This document shows, one piece after another, positions 9,301 through 19,867 of a stretch of DNA of 19,867 bases. Made by a program: the position numbers and the translations under genes. Under the pieces are notes generated by a model that saw nothing but the letters and a program-made list of their open reading frames with translations, was not told the origin of the DNA and ran no database searches. This DNA comes from Funneliformis mosseae (taxonomy: Eukaryota > Glomeromycota > Glomeromycetes > Glomerales > Glomeraceae): positions 1-19,867 of the forward strand of contig CAJVPP010001457.1 in assembly GCA_910592005.1 (NCBI GenBank), in the 5' to 3' direction. Positions within the stretch are counted from its first letter, which is position 1. Every line of letters starts with the position of its first letter.

Positions 9301-10372
9301 GACTTGATACGTAAGTTAGATAATCAAACTTTACCCCTGTATTGGTGCAACCATCGACAACTCATTCACATCCATAGATTTTTCGAAAATTCTGACGATA
9401 ATCGAATTAAAAAAGGATTAACATTTATTTTTATCAATGATCTATTTTTATTCATGGATCTTGATATTTGCTTTCTTTCGGCAGCGAATTAGCAGAACAA
9501 TTTACAGTATTTTTCATCCGTTTGATCTACATTATTTTCAAAACGAATTTAAAAATCTGTCTGATTTAGATCGTAATAAAAATAAATTTACATTCAGACC
9601 ACCGATAATATCTAAAGTTTTAATGATTGTTTGGACGTGTTTTAGCAAATTTTCGAATTATGTGACGTTTCATCCTTTTTGTTTCATTGCTCGATTCTTT
9701 TTTTTTTTTTTAAAAAAAAAAAAATTTGAATTATATTCTAATTATTATAGTAACCGTAAGAATTTTCTTCGATTTGACAAAGTAATCGTACATGAATAAA
9801 ATAGCATGCTCTAAATGAAGATGTATTTGATTTATTTTTATATATATATTTTTTTAAATTACAATAAAAGGTTTGCACCAAGCAAAGAGTCGATGGTTTT
9901 TTTTTTATTGTACCCTCTATTTATCACCAATCTTAGAAGCAAGGAAGGTCGTAAAAATTAAAAAGATAGAAAGAAAATTGAATTCCATGATAGAAATCGG
10001 TACAATTAATCACTGTAAACAATACTTTGCCAATATAAATGCTTATATTACCACGTACAACAAAAATAAAACCAAGTCTTCAAGAAACCATTTTGCACTG
10101 ATCCTTCGTGATTCTGAATTTGGAGTCGGTCAAAATAAATATTATAAAATATTAAATTAAAAGAATAAGAAATTATTGTTCCCAGAAAAACGTCACAATA
10201 AAGGTCGTATGGGATTTCGTCTAGAGAAGCGTTACATCTGATTGCCAAGGAATTTATCAGGCAGGTGAGTCAACATAAATATTATGAAAGAATTTTTTTT
10301 TAAAAATGCTGGGCGTGTTTATCTATCCTCATCGAATATAGTGGATTCTTTACTGACTGCTTTTCTAAAAAA

Positions 10373-10380
<8 letters not shown>
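9301..10380. other. Intergenic with unassigned short frames
   Basis: Three short plus-strand frames (9304-9492, 9437-9799, 9873-10160) show no domain, homology signature or consistent splice pattern. The one at 9437-9799 runs through a homopolymer palindrome of 14 T then 13 A (9698-9724), which argues against coding. Around 10170-10265 a basic, codon-like stretch (K-R-H-N-K-G-R-M-G-F-R-L-E-K-R-Y) ends in TGA, with a donor-like CAG/GTGAGT after it. That could be a lone exon remnant, but I cannot connect it to anything. Confidence 0.35.
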
Positions 10381-11380
<1,000 letters not shown>

Positions 11381-11388
11381 TATATAAA
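11381..11388 (+). promoter_or_regulatory. TATA box of the Crinkler-like gene
   Basis: TATATAAA lies 69 nt before the ATG at 11457, followed by a pyrimidine-rich CTTCTCTCAAGCTTTC stretch (about 11407-11422) that would suit a transcription start. Position and match are good for a fungal core promoter, and no other gene start lies nearby. Confidence 0.55.
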
Positions 11389-11456
11389 GTGTATATATAC
11401 CTTAGACTTCTCTCAAGCTTTCACTAAAAAAACTAATCGCTTTTACAGAAAATATA

Positions 11457-11959
11457 ATGTTATATTCATTAAACTGCTTGGTACTAGGACAAGCTCCTAC
11501 TAAGATATTCAGTATTTTCTATGGCGTATATTTTCCTATCCGTGATTTACAAGTCAAATTTGATGAATTAACTGTTTCAGGATTCAAGGAAGCTTTATCT
11601 GAAAAAATTGGAATAACCGAAATAAATGTTTGGAAAGTCAAACTCGGCTTTCATGAAATTAAAAACATTTCTACCATAGATGATATTAAAAATCGTGACG
11701 ATAACGAGAAGTTTGATGACGATCCTATGTTGAATTTTAATCATATTATGTTAATGCTGACGACGACAAAAGGCCTGAGGCCGGATATCTTCATATTTTC
11801 ATAGTTCCCACCTCCACTGGTAAGTGTCTCCCGATGTTTTACCTCTTGAACAAGGAATTTGCTGTAACAAAATATCTAGTTTGGTCTGATCTCTTTTTTC
11901 GCGTTAAAGCAGATTCTTCGCGAAGCGTTACAAAAGGTACGGTATCTGCAGTTGAATGA
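11457..11959 (+). pseudogene. Crinkler (CRN)-type N-terminal domain, frameshifted, no effector domain
   Basis: The ATG at 11457 opens M-L-Y-S-L-N-C-L-V-L-G, the hallmark start of Crinkler-type proteins, which in oomycetes and Rhizophagus are modular, with a ubiquitin-like N-terminal header and variable C-terminal domains. Next come F-x-E-L-T-V-S-x-F-K-E-A-L-S-E-K-I and V-W-K-V-K-L, which fit the header. Frame 3 stops at 11804, but frame 2 carries the rest of the header, G-Y-L-H-I-F-I-V-P (11783-11809) then T-S-T-G, so one indel lies near 11740-11755. After T-S-T-G there is a strong donor (GTAAGTGT, 11820) and a good acceptor (TTAAAGCAG, ending 11912), a possible 93 nt intron. Frame 2 also stays open through it to TGA 11957-11959. 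No C-terminal catalytic domain follows. It may instead be a short expressed header-only protein of 115 aa. No signal peptide is evident. Confidence 0.7.
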
Positions 11960-13159
11960 CTTGAGTATAAAGGGCCAGGGATGATGCATTCCTGATTTAA
12001 TTTTACAAGAACTTTTTTAAAATAATAGACAAACGAAAATTATTAGTCGATTATTATGTAATATATTTTTCGCATTAATAAATTGTTTCATTTAATCTCA
12101 TTTAATACTATTTAAGAATGATCAGAAATATTTTTGATTGATGTAATAACTTATTAATCTTCTAATCTATAATCTATATAAAAAAATCCATGTCGATCGG
12201 TAACGTTTAGATTACGTGAATTTTCAATCCGTTTTGTACTGCACTAGAATTTTCCCTTAATGTGACCACGAACGAAGATTGCTGAATAACAAATAATTCT
12301 TTTTTACATTAACTAAAGACTTAAAATTAAGCTAATTTATTACGTGATAACTAAATTAGTTAGTGCAAATAATTATTTAATTAACAACGAGTTATATATC
12401 TTATCGTTATATCTAAAATACAATCGAAATTTGTTTCAATATTATATAGATCATCTCATTTTTTAACAATACAATTGAATTTCTCTTATTATTATAATTA
12501 TAATTAATATTTTACAACCTTTTATATTTAATTTTCCAATTCTTAGTTGTTTTTTCAATTTTTTCTTTTATAAAAAAAATACAAAAAAAAAATGCAAAAA
12601 TATATATATACGATTATTTTCCAAGTTTATATCTCAATTTTTCAAATAAAATAAAAAAGTCATCATCAGTACCATATTGTGCCAAAGGGGTTGGATAGAG
12701 GATTTATCAATGGATCGGCAAGTTACAAGATTTCTCAAAGAACGTCAAAAAATTTTTACCATGGATTCTATAAAAACAAATCTCTTCGGTTTTGCATGAT
12801 TTAGAAATGTATAATTATGCATTAATATGTGGAAGATGGGTTTTTGACAAGGAAAATATGTATGTAAATATAAATTAATTAGTTTATTATATATTATTAT
12901 ACATTTTATCTCTTACCCATTAAATAAACACTTTTTATATTATACCGTAATAAATAAAATAAAACTTCAAATACTCTACTACATAATTCAATTACTAATG
13001 ATTCTATTCTCATAGCCTGCTGCAGCACAGCAGATACCAACTAGTTTGTAATAAAAGTATCGTTATTACAGGACGCTAATGAAACTATCACCTCCTCCGC
13101 TCCACTCAATTACCTCCATCTTGTCGTTTGATTGCATTCTTCAGTTCATGAGATGGGTA
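11960..13159. other. Intergenic, AT-rich
   Basis: No supported gene. A 28-codon ATG frame at about 12711 (M-D-R-Q-V-T-R-F-L-K-E-R-Q) is too short to call and has no recognised motif. A compact GC-rich hairpin, CTGCTG-CAGCA-CAGCAG, lies at 13017-13033 and stands out from its AT-rich setting. AATAAA-like signals that could end the Crinkler-like transcript occur near 12073-12080. Confidence 0.45.
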
Positions 13160-13311
13160 AACGCAATTAACTGCAACAAAAAATATGATAAGTAAACAAG
13201 GATGCTTGTATTTGTTGTGCGTTAACTATAATTTTGCGTTGGATACCGACTGGCCTAAATTATGGGCCTATTTTGGGCTGATCTTATAATGCCTTGAGAA
13301 GGTTTGGCCAG
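13160..13311. repeat. Cluster of imperfect inverted repeats
   Basis: AACGCAATTAACTGCAACAA (13160-13179) pairs imperfectly, with bulges, with the segment 13212-13240, which ends ATTTTGCGTT. Immediately after it, CTGGCC (13250-13255) pairs with GGCCAG (13306-13311), enclosing GGGCC/GGGC-containing DNA. The block is less AT-rich than its surroundings. It could be a structured RNA, a degraded small transposon or chance; no RNA family was recognised. Confidence 0.35.
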
Positions 13312-14361
13312 CATTAGTCATCTGACGCATGTCAAAATTAAAAATTACTTTTCATTTTATACTTGTAGATTACCAAATTTGTTATGACCTCATTTGTAAA
13401 CCAAGTAAAATATTTAATTATCCTTTTTTATAATAATAAAATCAAAAATTAATTAAGTAAAGCCATAAACGCAATTATAGAATTCATGCACAAATATCAT
13501 TGATTAATTTAGATGATAATCAATAATCTTTTTTAATATTCTAATTTCTATTTAGAGAATCGTTAGTTGTCAAGGAGTAAGTACTTTATCCCTTCCTTTC
13601 TCTGTGTGAAAATAATCCGACTCATTATTGACTTTTTGGGTTCAGCTCTTTCTGATTATGATATATTCTTTCCATAGAAGTTAATAAAGTTTTATTTTCT
13701 TTAAATCTTATTCAGAATTAGTATACTTTTAAAACGAATCATTTAGCATTGATAAAGTTTCGTATTGAACAGATTAACAACCGGTACGATATATAAAAAC
13801 ATAACGTGACTGTGGTGTACCTTCAATATTATGTAATATCAACATATTTAATATATTAGATTCAATAACAAAATGAAATAAAACAAATTGCTGTATTCGA
13901 CGAAATATAATAAAATTATAATAATAAAGAAAATTTATTTTTTATTTACAACAGTATCTTTTTTACAGAAATTGTTTTAACCATAAGTTTATAGTATCAA
14001 TTTAGAGAGAACTAAGTACGAAAAAAAATTTTAAGAAAATGTTACACAAATTTGAGAAACAAGATTTGCATACATCATGCAGAATGTTTGGTTTCCTTAA
14101 TTTCTTAATTAAATAGTATATAGGACGGCGTAATTTAACAAAATAAGAAATTAATCTATACATTTACTGTAGTTTAATTATTTAGTTTAACGTTTACTTT
14201 TTTCAACAAAAACTTCTTTTCATATTACATTTGATAAAATTTTTTTTTATGAGTTAACCAATGGTATTTCGTGCGAAAATATGCAAATAGCTAGCTAAAA
14301 ATTTAATTAACTAAATTCATAAACAAATTTAATACTACCATAATTTTTTAAAAATAAAAAA
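13312..14361. other. Intergenic DNA upstream of the membrane-protein gene
   Basis: No gene or RNA recognised. The sequence is AT-rich with frequent stops in all frames. The last 150 bases, up to ATG 14362, form the presumed promoter and leader of the next gene. No convincing TATA box could be singled out in such AT-rich sequence. Confidence 0.5.
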
Positions 14362-17300
14362 ATGAAACTCTTTAAATATTATATGATTTTATTGATCATT
14401 TCATTGGTGACATATCCAATAAATTCACAAAATGTTTTTACATATAATGATATGCCAACTATGAACGCCAGCGACAGTACTCCCATTATATATAAAATAG
14501 CTAGTTATGCTGATAACAGGATAGTTGTTCATATCATTCGTCCAGATTTATCATACTCTACTGAAGGAGATAAATTTTGGATAGAGAAATACTTGTCACT
14601 TCGAACGATTTATCCTAATGGGACTGTTTTACCATTAGATATTAAATTGGATATACAAGATTTTAATTTTTGTATATATGCCATTAACGGAGTATATATG
14701 AGTCCTATTGAAATTTATCCTATAAGAGGTCGTTTTGTGTTAGTAACTTATATAAAAACTACGGACTTAGATGATCCATTTGCTTATAATGAATTGGCAA
14801 TGATTTTTGATTTAAATGGAAAGAGTTATGGGTTAGTTAAAGTTCAAACAAATTAAGTATATGTATACAATTACCAATATTTTGTTTTCATTTTTATAGC
14901 AACATTTCATTTGGACTAGCATATGTTAATATTACCGATAATCATTGGTTATCTAACCGCGCTGAGATTTTTGTGAATTTCAATACTGACAAAGGATTTC
15001 TCCGTTTGGCACCAAAAACAAATACTACTGATTATATCTGGCAGCAATACGATGTGTAATTAATTGATCTTTTAAATAAAATTTTAATTTTAATTTGAAA
15101 AGTATATTTAATTAATTACTTTACTTTTTTTTAATGTAGGACTGAAGCGGGAGATATCCTATTACTAGCGAAAGATATATTACTTTTTTCAAATTTTACT
15201 AAACTATTAATTACAGTCGTTCCAATGGTGGGTGGAAGATATGCGATAGTTTATGCTAATTCTACAGGTTCTACAACCTTGCTCCAGAGTCCTTTTATTT
15301 CACAGGGAGGAATCTATACCATAATTTTAGAGTTTGGCCTAGTCACTAAACGAAAACCTGTTATTCTATATCCACTTTCAATGCTAGGAATTACTTTTAC
15401 TGATATTAGTTGCGATATTTCATATGTTGAAGTTGGACAACAAACTTGTATAGTAACTGGTGAAGATAAAAGTGGAAATGATATAGACATTTTTTATCTA
15501 AAGGTTGATTTTCTTTCTTCAGGAGCTGCATATAATATTAAGCCATTGGCGAGTAATTTCCAAACGGTTCCAGGAATTGAAAAATATAATATTAAATCAT
15601 TACCATACGGAGGTTATATCTTATGCGGACGAGGTATTGATATTGGTGGTAAAAATGTGGTTGCTTGCTATATTTTGAATGACAATAATGAAGTTTTTCC
15701 TTGGGATCTTTCAAATCCTACAACAACAAGCTCTATAAGCATCTCTACAATCTTAAATAATAATACTTATGTACTTGCCCAATTGGGTAGTAAGCAAAAT
15801 TGGACTTTACTTACCACCGATTTATATAAAATTGAGGAAGAACGAGGTAATGTGACAGGAACTAAATATAAAATAAAATTTTTATCAAAAATTTTCCTAA
15901 TTACGCATTAATTAATATTCTAGATCATGGATATAATAATATACATATAAATACCACATATCCGAATATTAATGATATTATTCAGTCTGATATAGAATAC
16001 CTTACAATTCAATATTACGACGAAGTTGTTTTATCAACCGGCAAGATTGCAATTTATCAAGATGATGGGAATTTACGTCAAATCATCACTGGTATTAACG
16101 ATGAATACGTAAATATTGGTGAGGATTATAAGGATAATAAGACAATTAAAGTTGATATTTTCAAAAGCACATTCAATCTACCTGGCAGAACTTATTATGT
16201 TGTAGTAGAAGATAATTTTGTAAGGAACCTAGCTTATCAAGAGCCTCTCTATGGTGTGAAAGAACGTGTTTGGTCTTTTAATACATGTAAGTGCTTACTT
16301 CTCTCATTCCAATTGAAATAAAGTTATTTATATATTTTTTAAGTAGTTTCTAGAACAGTAAAATCAGAAGAGAGTTTAGAATACTTGATAGGGCATGTTC
16401 GACTGACTATAGATGGGACGAATTATTTCGACAGCCTTAACGAAATCGCTCGCAATGTATTTATCACGAACCTAACAAAAGAATTGGCTGATGCAATTCC
16501 CATTAGCTCTGACCGCATAATTATAAATAAAAAGACTGAAATTGACCCTTCAGAAGAACAAATGATCTTATCAATTAAGATTCAACATGATGAAAGTAAG
16601 CAAGAAATACCGACTAGTTTAGCAACTAAAGATTTAGATATTTTGATCAAAAATAAGCTTGTGACTGTCATTGGAACTGGTGATGCTTCAAAATATTTAG
16701 ATGGGGTTTATGGATTTCAATCTCTTCGTAAGAATTTATAACTACATGTATTTTTTTTCATATAGAGAGAACTAATTATTATTTGAATCTCCAAAATAGC
16801 CAATTTGTGGGAAACCAACCAAACGTCATTTATTGCAGTATTTGCAACCATAAGCATATTTATCTTACTTTTCTTGTGGGCTAAACATAAAAATAGAGAG
16901 GTATATCTCCTATCTATGATTTTAAATTAAAATATGTTCAAATTATAACATCATATTTATTTAGGCAAAGAATATTAAAATATTACAATTCGGTCTTATT
17001 TTTTTTGATTTTGTTGTTGATATTCTTTTTATTAGTATCAAAACAAAATATATTGATGGGTGGTTATTTATACCAAGGTATAGTAAGGAAATCATTTTTT
17101 AATTATTAATGTAAAAATACTAAATTTTTTTAAAGTATCATAATCCTAGTATTTCCATTTATTGTAAGTGTCGGGTTGGCATTTATAATTATAAAGCAAG
17201 AAAATAAGAATGATGAATTTTTAGAATGGTCAAGAAATCATATGCATACGATATCATTATTCACATTATTAGCGGGAGCAGATATTGAAGTTTTAACTTT

Positions 17301-17755
17301 ACTAGAATCAAAAATTGCAGGATATTCATTTTTTAATGCTAAATTTTCTGAAACGGCATTAAGTAAAATATTTTGGGGAACTTTGTTCAATTTATTTGAA
17401 GAAATTCCTCAAGTAATTATCCAGGTATAATATATATATTCTTTAGCCTTCATGTCTTTTAATATTTTTATAAATCCAATAATAAAATATTTATTTTTTT
17501 TTAATTAATATTAAGGTTATATATTATAATAGGACAATGACTTATGATTTTATACCTTTGTTAGCACTTTCATCATCTTGCTTAAATTTATTAATTAATA
17601 TTATAAGAGTTATTAAAAGAACGTATAATACTTACAGGCCTAAAGAACAAAAATATGAAGAAATATTTACAGGAAATTCTAATAGTGATTATAGTGATGT
17701 AATCGATAAAGATGATGGAAATTTTGGTGGAATAATTGACGAATGCATTTTTTAA
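14362..17755 (+). CDS. Nine-exon secreted/multipass membrane protein, about 939 aa, unknown function
   Basis: Exons: 14362-14831, 14900-15055, 15140-15846, 15924-16286, 16347-16727, 16800-16900, 16965-17077, 17136-17424, 17516-17755. The eight introns are 58-91 nt with GT..AG ends and keep one frame throughout. Residues 1-22 form a signal peptide (M-K-L-F-K-Y-Y-M-I-L-L then a hydrophobic core to I-N-S). Residues 23-690 are a beta-rich, Asn-glycosylation-rich ectodomain with blocks such as G-F-L-R-L-A-P, G-G-R-Y-A-I-V-Y-A-N, S-G-N-D-I-D-I-F-Y and V-R-L-T. N-L-W (694-696) leads into helices at about 703-720, 732-752 and 765-783, a G-A-D-I-E region (811-815), I-F-W-G-T (842-846), E-E-I-P-Q (852-856) and a last helix at about 871-893, then an acidic tail. 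I know similar proteins in Rhizophagus but no function. It might be a receptor or surface protein. The first donor (GTTAGT, 14832) and the acceptor of intron 4 (AAG or TAG, 16343/16346) are the least certain points. Confidence 0.88.
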
Positions 17756-18889
17756 AATTTGATTAATATCTATATAGTTGCATAAAATATTTTAGAGAGA
17801 ATTCCTAGTTTTGATGTTTAGATTGTAGTATAAGAAAATTGATAACTAAATATTTTTTCCATATTTTAACAAATTTACATATATAAGTTATTTTAGATCT
17901 ATACTTTAAAATTCCTTTGATATATATTGGAAGTCTACCATTCTACACGCTTAAATACATTTTGTTATTTAGTATATATTTTGTCAAACACTGAAGGAAT
18001 TTATAATTTTTGTTTCTGATTTTAAGATTAATTCAAGCTGCCTTACGTTAAATTCATAAATTTAAATTGGGACAATTCAATTCCAATATAATTTTATTTC
18101 ACTAAATAAAATAAAAATTTAGTTACTAGTAATAAAATGATTTATCTTTAGTAATAACGCTACAATCATTAAATAATAAATTATTAATTATTTTATAAAG
18201 ATTTTATCGAATTTCTTGGACTACACATATGGTTATTTCATGCCGGTTTACAACTCCTCATAATCGGGATTTTATTTTCATCGAATCGTTCTATTTAAAA
18301 TGCTTTCACTAAACTATAAAAAAAAATTTATTGAAAAAATAACAAACATTGTGTTTAAATTAACAATAATAAAGGTAAGAGTGTAATAAATTTAAGACGT
18401 ATATCTACTTTATAGGAATGAAGACGACGAAAAGTTCATTTTTATTAATAAAAGAATAATTTCGGGATTTTTTAAGTCAATATTTTTACATTAATAATAA
18501 AATACATTAAACTTCATTCAAATTTAAAAGTTAGCTATTTATGATACATATTCAAGTTATTTGTTTTAAATAAACTATATTTTCTTTATTTGTTGCTTTT
18601 AGTTTATTTTTGTTCAAGTTTTTATATATAGTACTATACTTCAATTAAGACGAAATGGATTAGTAGCTAGGATTAAGAAAAATTCTTTTGTTTTTTCAAA
18701 AGACATCGTAAATTGCGACTAAAAATATAAAGATCAATTAATCGGAAGAGCCAATTAAATTTGGTGGTTGTTTAACGCGTCGAATTCATGAAACCAATCT
18801 TTATATAGAAAATTTTCTGATGAATTCCAATAAAATAATATAAATTAGATATTAATAAAATAATCTTATGCATGATTATGATCAAAAGA
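17756..18889. other. Intergenic, 3' flank of the membrane-protein gene
   Basis: No open frame of note, no tRNA-like structure and no recognised repeat in this AT-rich stretch. Possible polyadenylation signals (CATAAAATA near 17781) follow the stop codon. A slightly less AT-rich patch around 18640-18800 has no identifiable feature. Confidence 0.5.
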
Positions 18890-18935
18890 TTGCTATTAAA
18901 ATCGAGTTACGAACATAGTAAATCATATGATCCGT
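18890..18935 (+). repeat. Dispersed 46 bp repeat, copy 2
   Basis: 44 of 46 positions are identical to 5952-5997, same orientation, including the palindrome ATCATATGAT (18922-18931). Here the 3' partner of the small stem seen in copy 1 is not conserved: after ATCCGT the sequence runs into TTTATTAG instead of AACGTG. The sequence on both sides is unrelated to copy 1. Confidence 0.85.
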
Positions 18936-19803
18936 TTTATTAGTTAATTTAAATTCCATTGATTGTAAGATAGACAGTTAATTATTAATGTCTGAGATTA
19001 AAATTAAAATAAAGAGCAAATATTGGTGTCCGACGATTACTTAATATAATCTTTATCAATAATCAACCCTTTATAATAATGAGGACAAGAATTGATGCTG
19101 AATTGAGCGACTAAGTTAATAATTGTACAGTAGGCTGACTTTTTAAACATCATAATCTCAAAATGTTAACAATATTTACCATGAGAGTGACATTCTTCTA
19201 TAAGGTATGTTACATGAAAAGTTCAAAATTTTGCTTTTAAAGAACTATTTTCGTGACATATCAGAAACAAAAGGAAATTATCATCATTGATACGCCTTCG
19301 CCACTCATGATGTCAACTTTAACATTAGACTAGGTAGCCTGTGACATTGGATATATATTAACTAAACTATGTCAAGTCATACTGTAAAATATGCTGTTGT
19401 AGATTTTTTTGTCGTTTATTATAACAATAAGTATATTTTAATATGGGAAATATTTTATTTCCGAAAAAAGTATTTCGTTCATACATAAATTAATTTGTAT
19501 GTAATATTATGTACACATTAATTATTAACGAAATAGTTGAAAATTTAGTAGTCTTCGTCAACATCAGAAAATTCATACTATTCACATGATTTATTATATA
19601 TTTAACTTCTGAAGCTCGACATGATATTCCCATTAAAAAAATCCAATACTTAAAAAATTCAACAACTTATATTTAGAAAATTATAGTAATACTGAAAAAA
19701 TTAAAAAAGCTTAAAGAATATCGTGACATTTACATTTTTTGAATATGCCTAAATAAAATCGCTTTCTTCATAAAAAATTAAAAAGTATTAATACCGTATT
19801 CCT
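18936..19803. other. AT-rich intergenic DNA
   Basis: I see no gene, RNA or repeat in this stretch. The patch near 19285-19350 is less AT-rich but carries no frame or motif I can name. Confidence 0.5.
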
Positions 19804-19849
19804 CCGAAAATAAGCAACGTAATTTTGTTATAAAGTTGCTTATTTTCGG
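19804..19849. repeat. Perfect 15 bp inverted repeat (hairpin)
   Basis: CCGAAAATAAGCAAC (19804-19818) and GTTGCTTATTTTCGG (19835-19849) are exact reverse complements separated by 16 nt. It sits at the window edge with no coding sequence around it. It may be the two ends of a very small foldback element, one end of a larger element cut off by the window, or a terminator-like structure. It is too perfect for its AT-rich surroundings to be ignored. Confidence 0.85.
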
Positions 19850-19867
19850 GTAGTTAAATTTTTTTTA

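Noticed and set aside
9304..9799. Two overlapping plus-strand frames as genes
   Set aside because: No domain, composition typical of AT-rich noise, and one runs through a poly(T)/poly(A) tract.
9873..10248. Small frames on both strands around 10 kb
   Set aside because: They overlap each other on opposite strands, lack motifs, and have no splice or promoter support.
19804..19862. Helitron 3' end (hairpin then CTRR)
   Set aside because: The hairpin is not followed by a CTRR end next to a T target site at the expected spacing, and no Rep/helicase sequence was seen.

Overview
The window looks like nuclear DNA of an arbuscular mycorrhizal fungus (Glomeromycotina, Rhizophagus-like). The evidence is the very AT-rich background, short spliceosomal introns (58-96 nt) with TACTAAT/TTAAT-type branch sites, and three gene families I know as expanded in these fungi: a kinase with the I-D-K-F-I and E-W-I-P-Y signature, a Crinkler-type N-terminus (L-N-C-L-V-L-G), and a large secreted/multipass membrane protein. 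These assignments rest on recalled family signatures, because no database search was possible.

Layout. 1-5670 is repeat-derived: a DDE transposase pseudogene (about 608-2523) broken mostly by TAA/TAG/TGA codons, a 102-103 bp tandem repeat (about 3260-3840), and two decayed reading frames of unknown origin (4670-5030 and 5011-5668). 5670-6752 is a broken Fanzor/TnpB-like gene. It is split by an insertion rich in inverted repeats, has several frame changes, and has lost the first RuvC aspartate. 6995-8395 (minus strand) is a two-exon kinase-like gene encoding 434 residues, with HGN instead of HRD and DAG instead of DFG, so it is probably a pseudokinase. 8396-11380 is intergenic, with homopolymer palindromes. 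11457-11959 is a TATA-box-preceded Crinkler-type N-terminal domain with one apparent frameshift and no recognisable C-terminal effector domain. 11960-14361 is intergenic, with a few small inverted repeats. 14362-17755 (plus strand) is the best-preserved gene: nine exons encoding about 939 residues, with a signal peptide, a large beta-rich ectodomain and a C-terminal multi-helix membrane region carrying G-A-D-I-E and E-E-I-P-Q motifs. 17756-19867 is intergenic. It holds a second copy of a 46 bp motif also found in the Fanzor insertion, and a perfect 15 bp hairpin at the very end.

The genes do not form an operon or pathway. The region reads as an accessory segment of a TE-rich genome, where members of expanded families (kinase-like, Crinkler-like, membrane protein) sit beside decayed transposons. 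The items most worth a second look are the strand-biased, Gln-to-stop decay of the transposase, the dead Fanzor with its foldback insertion and the dispersed 46 bp repeat, the pseudokinase, and the uncharacterised nine-exon membrane protein.
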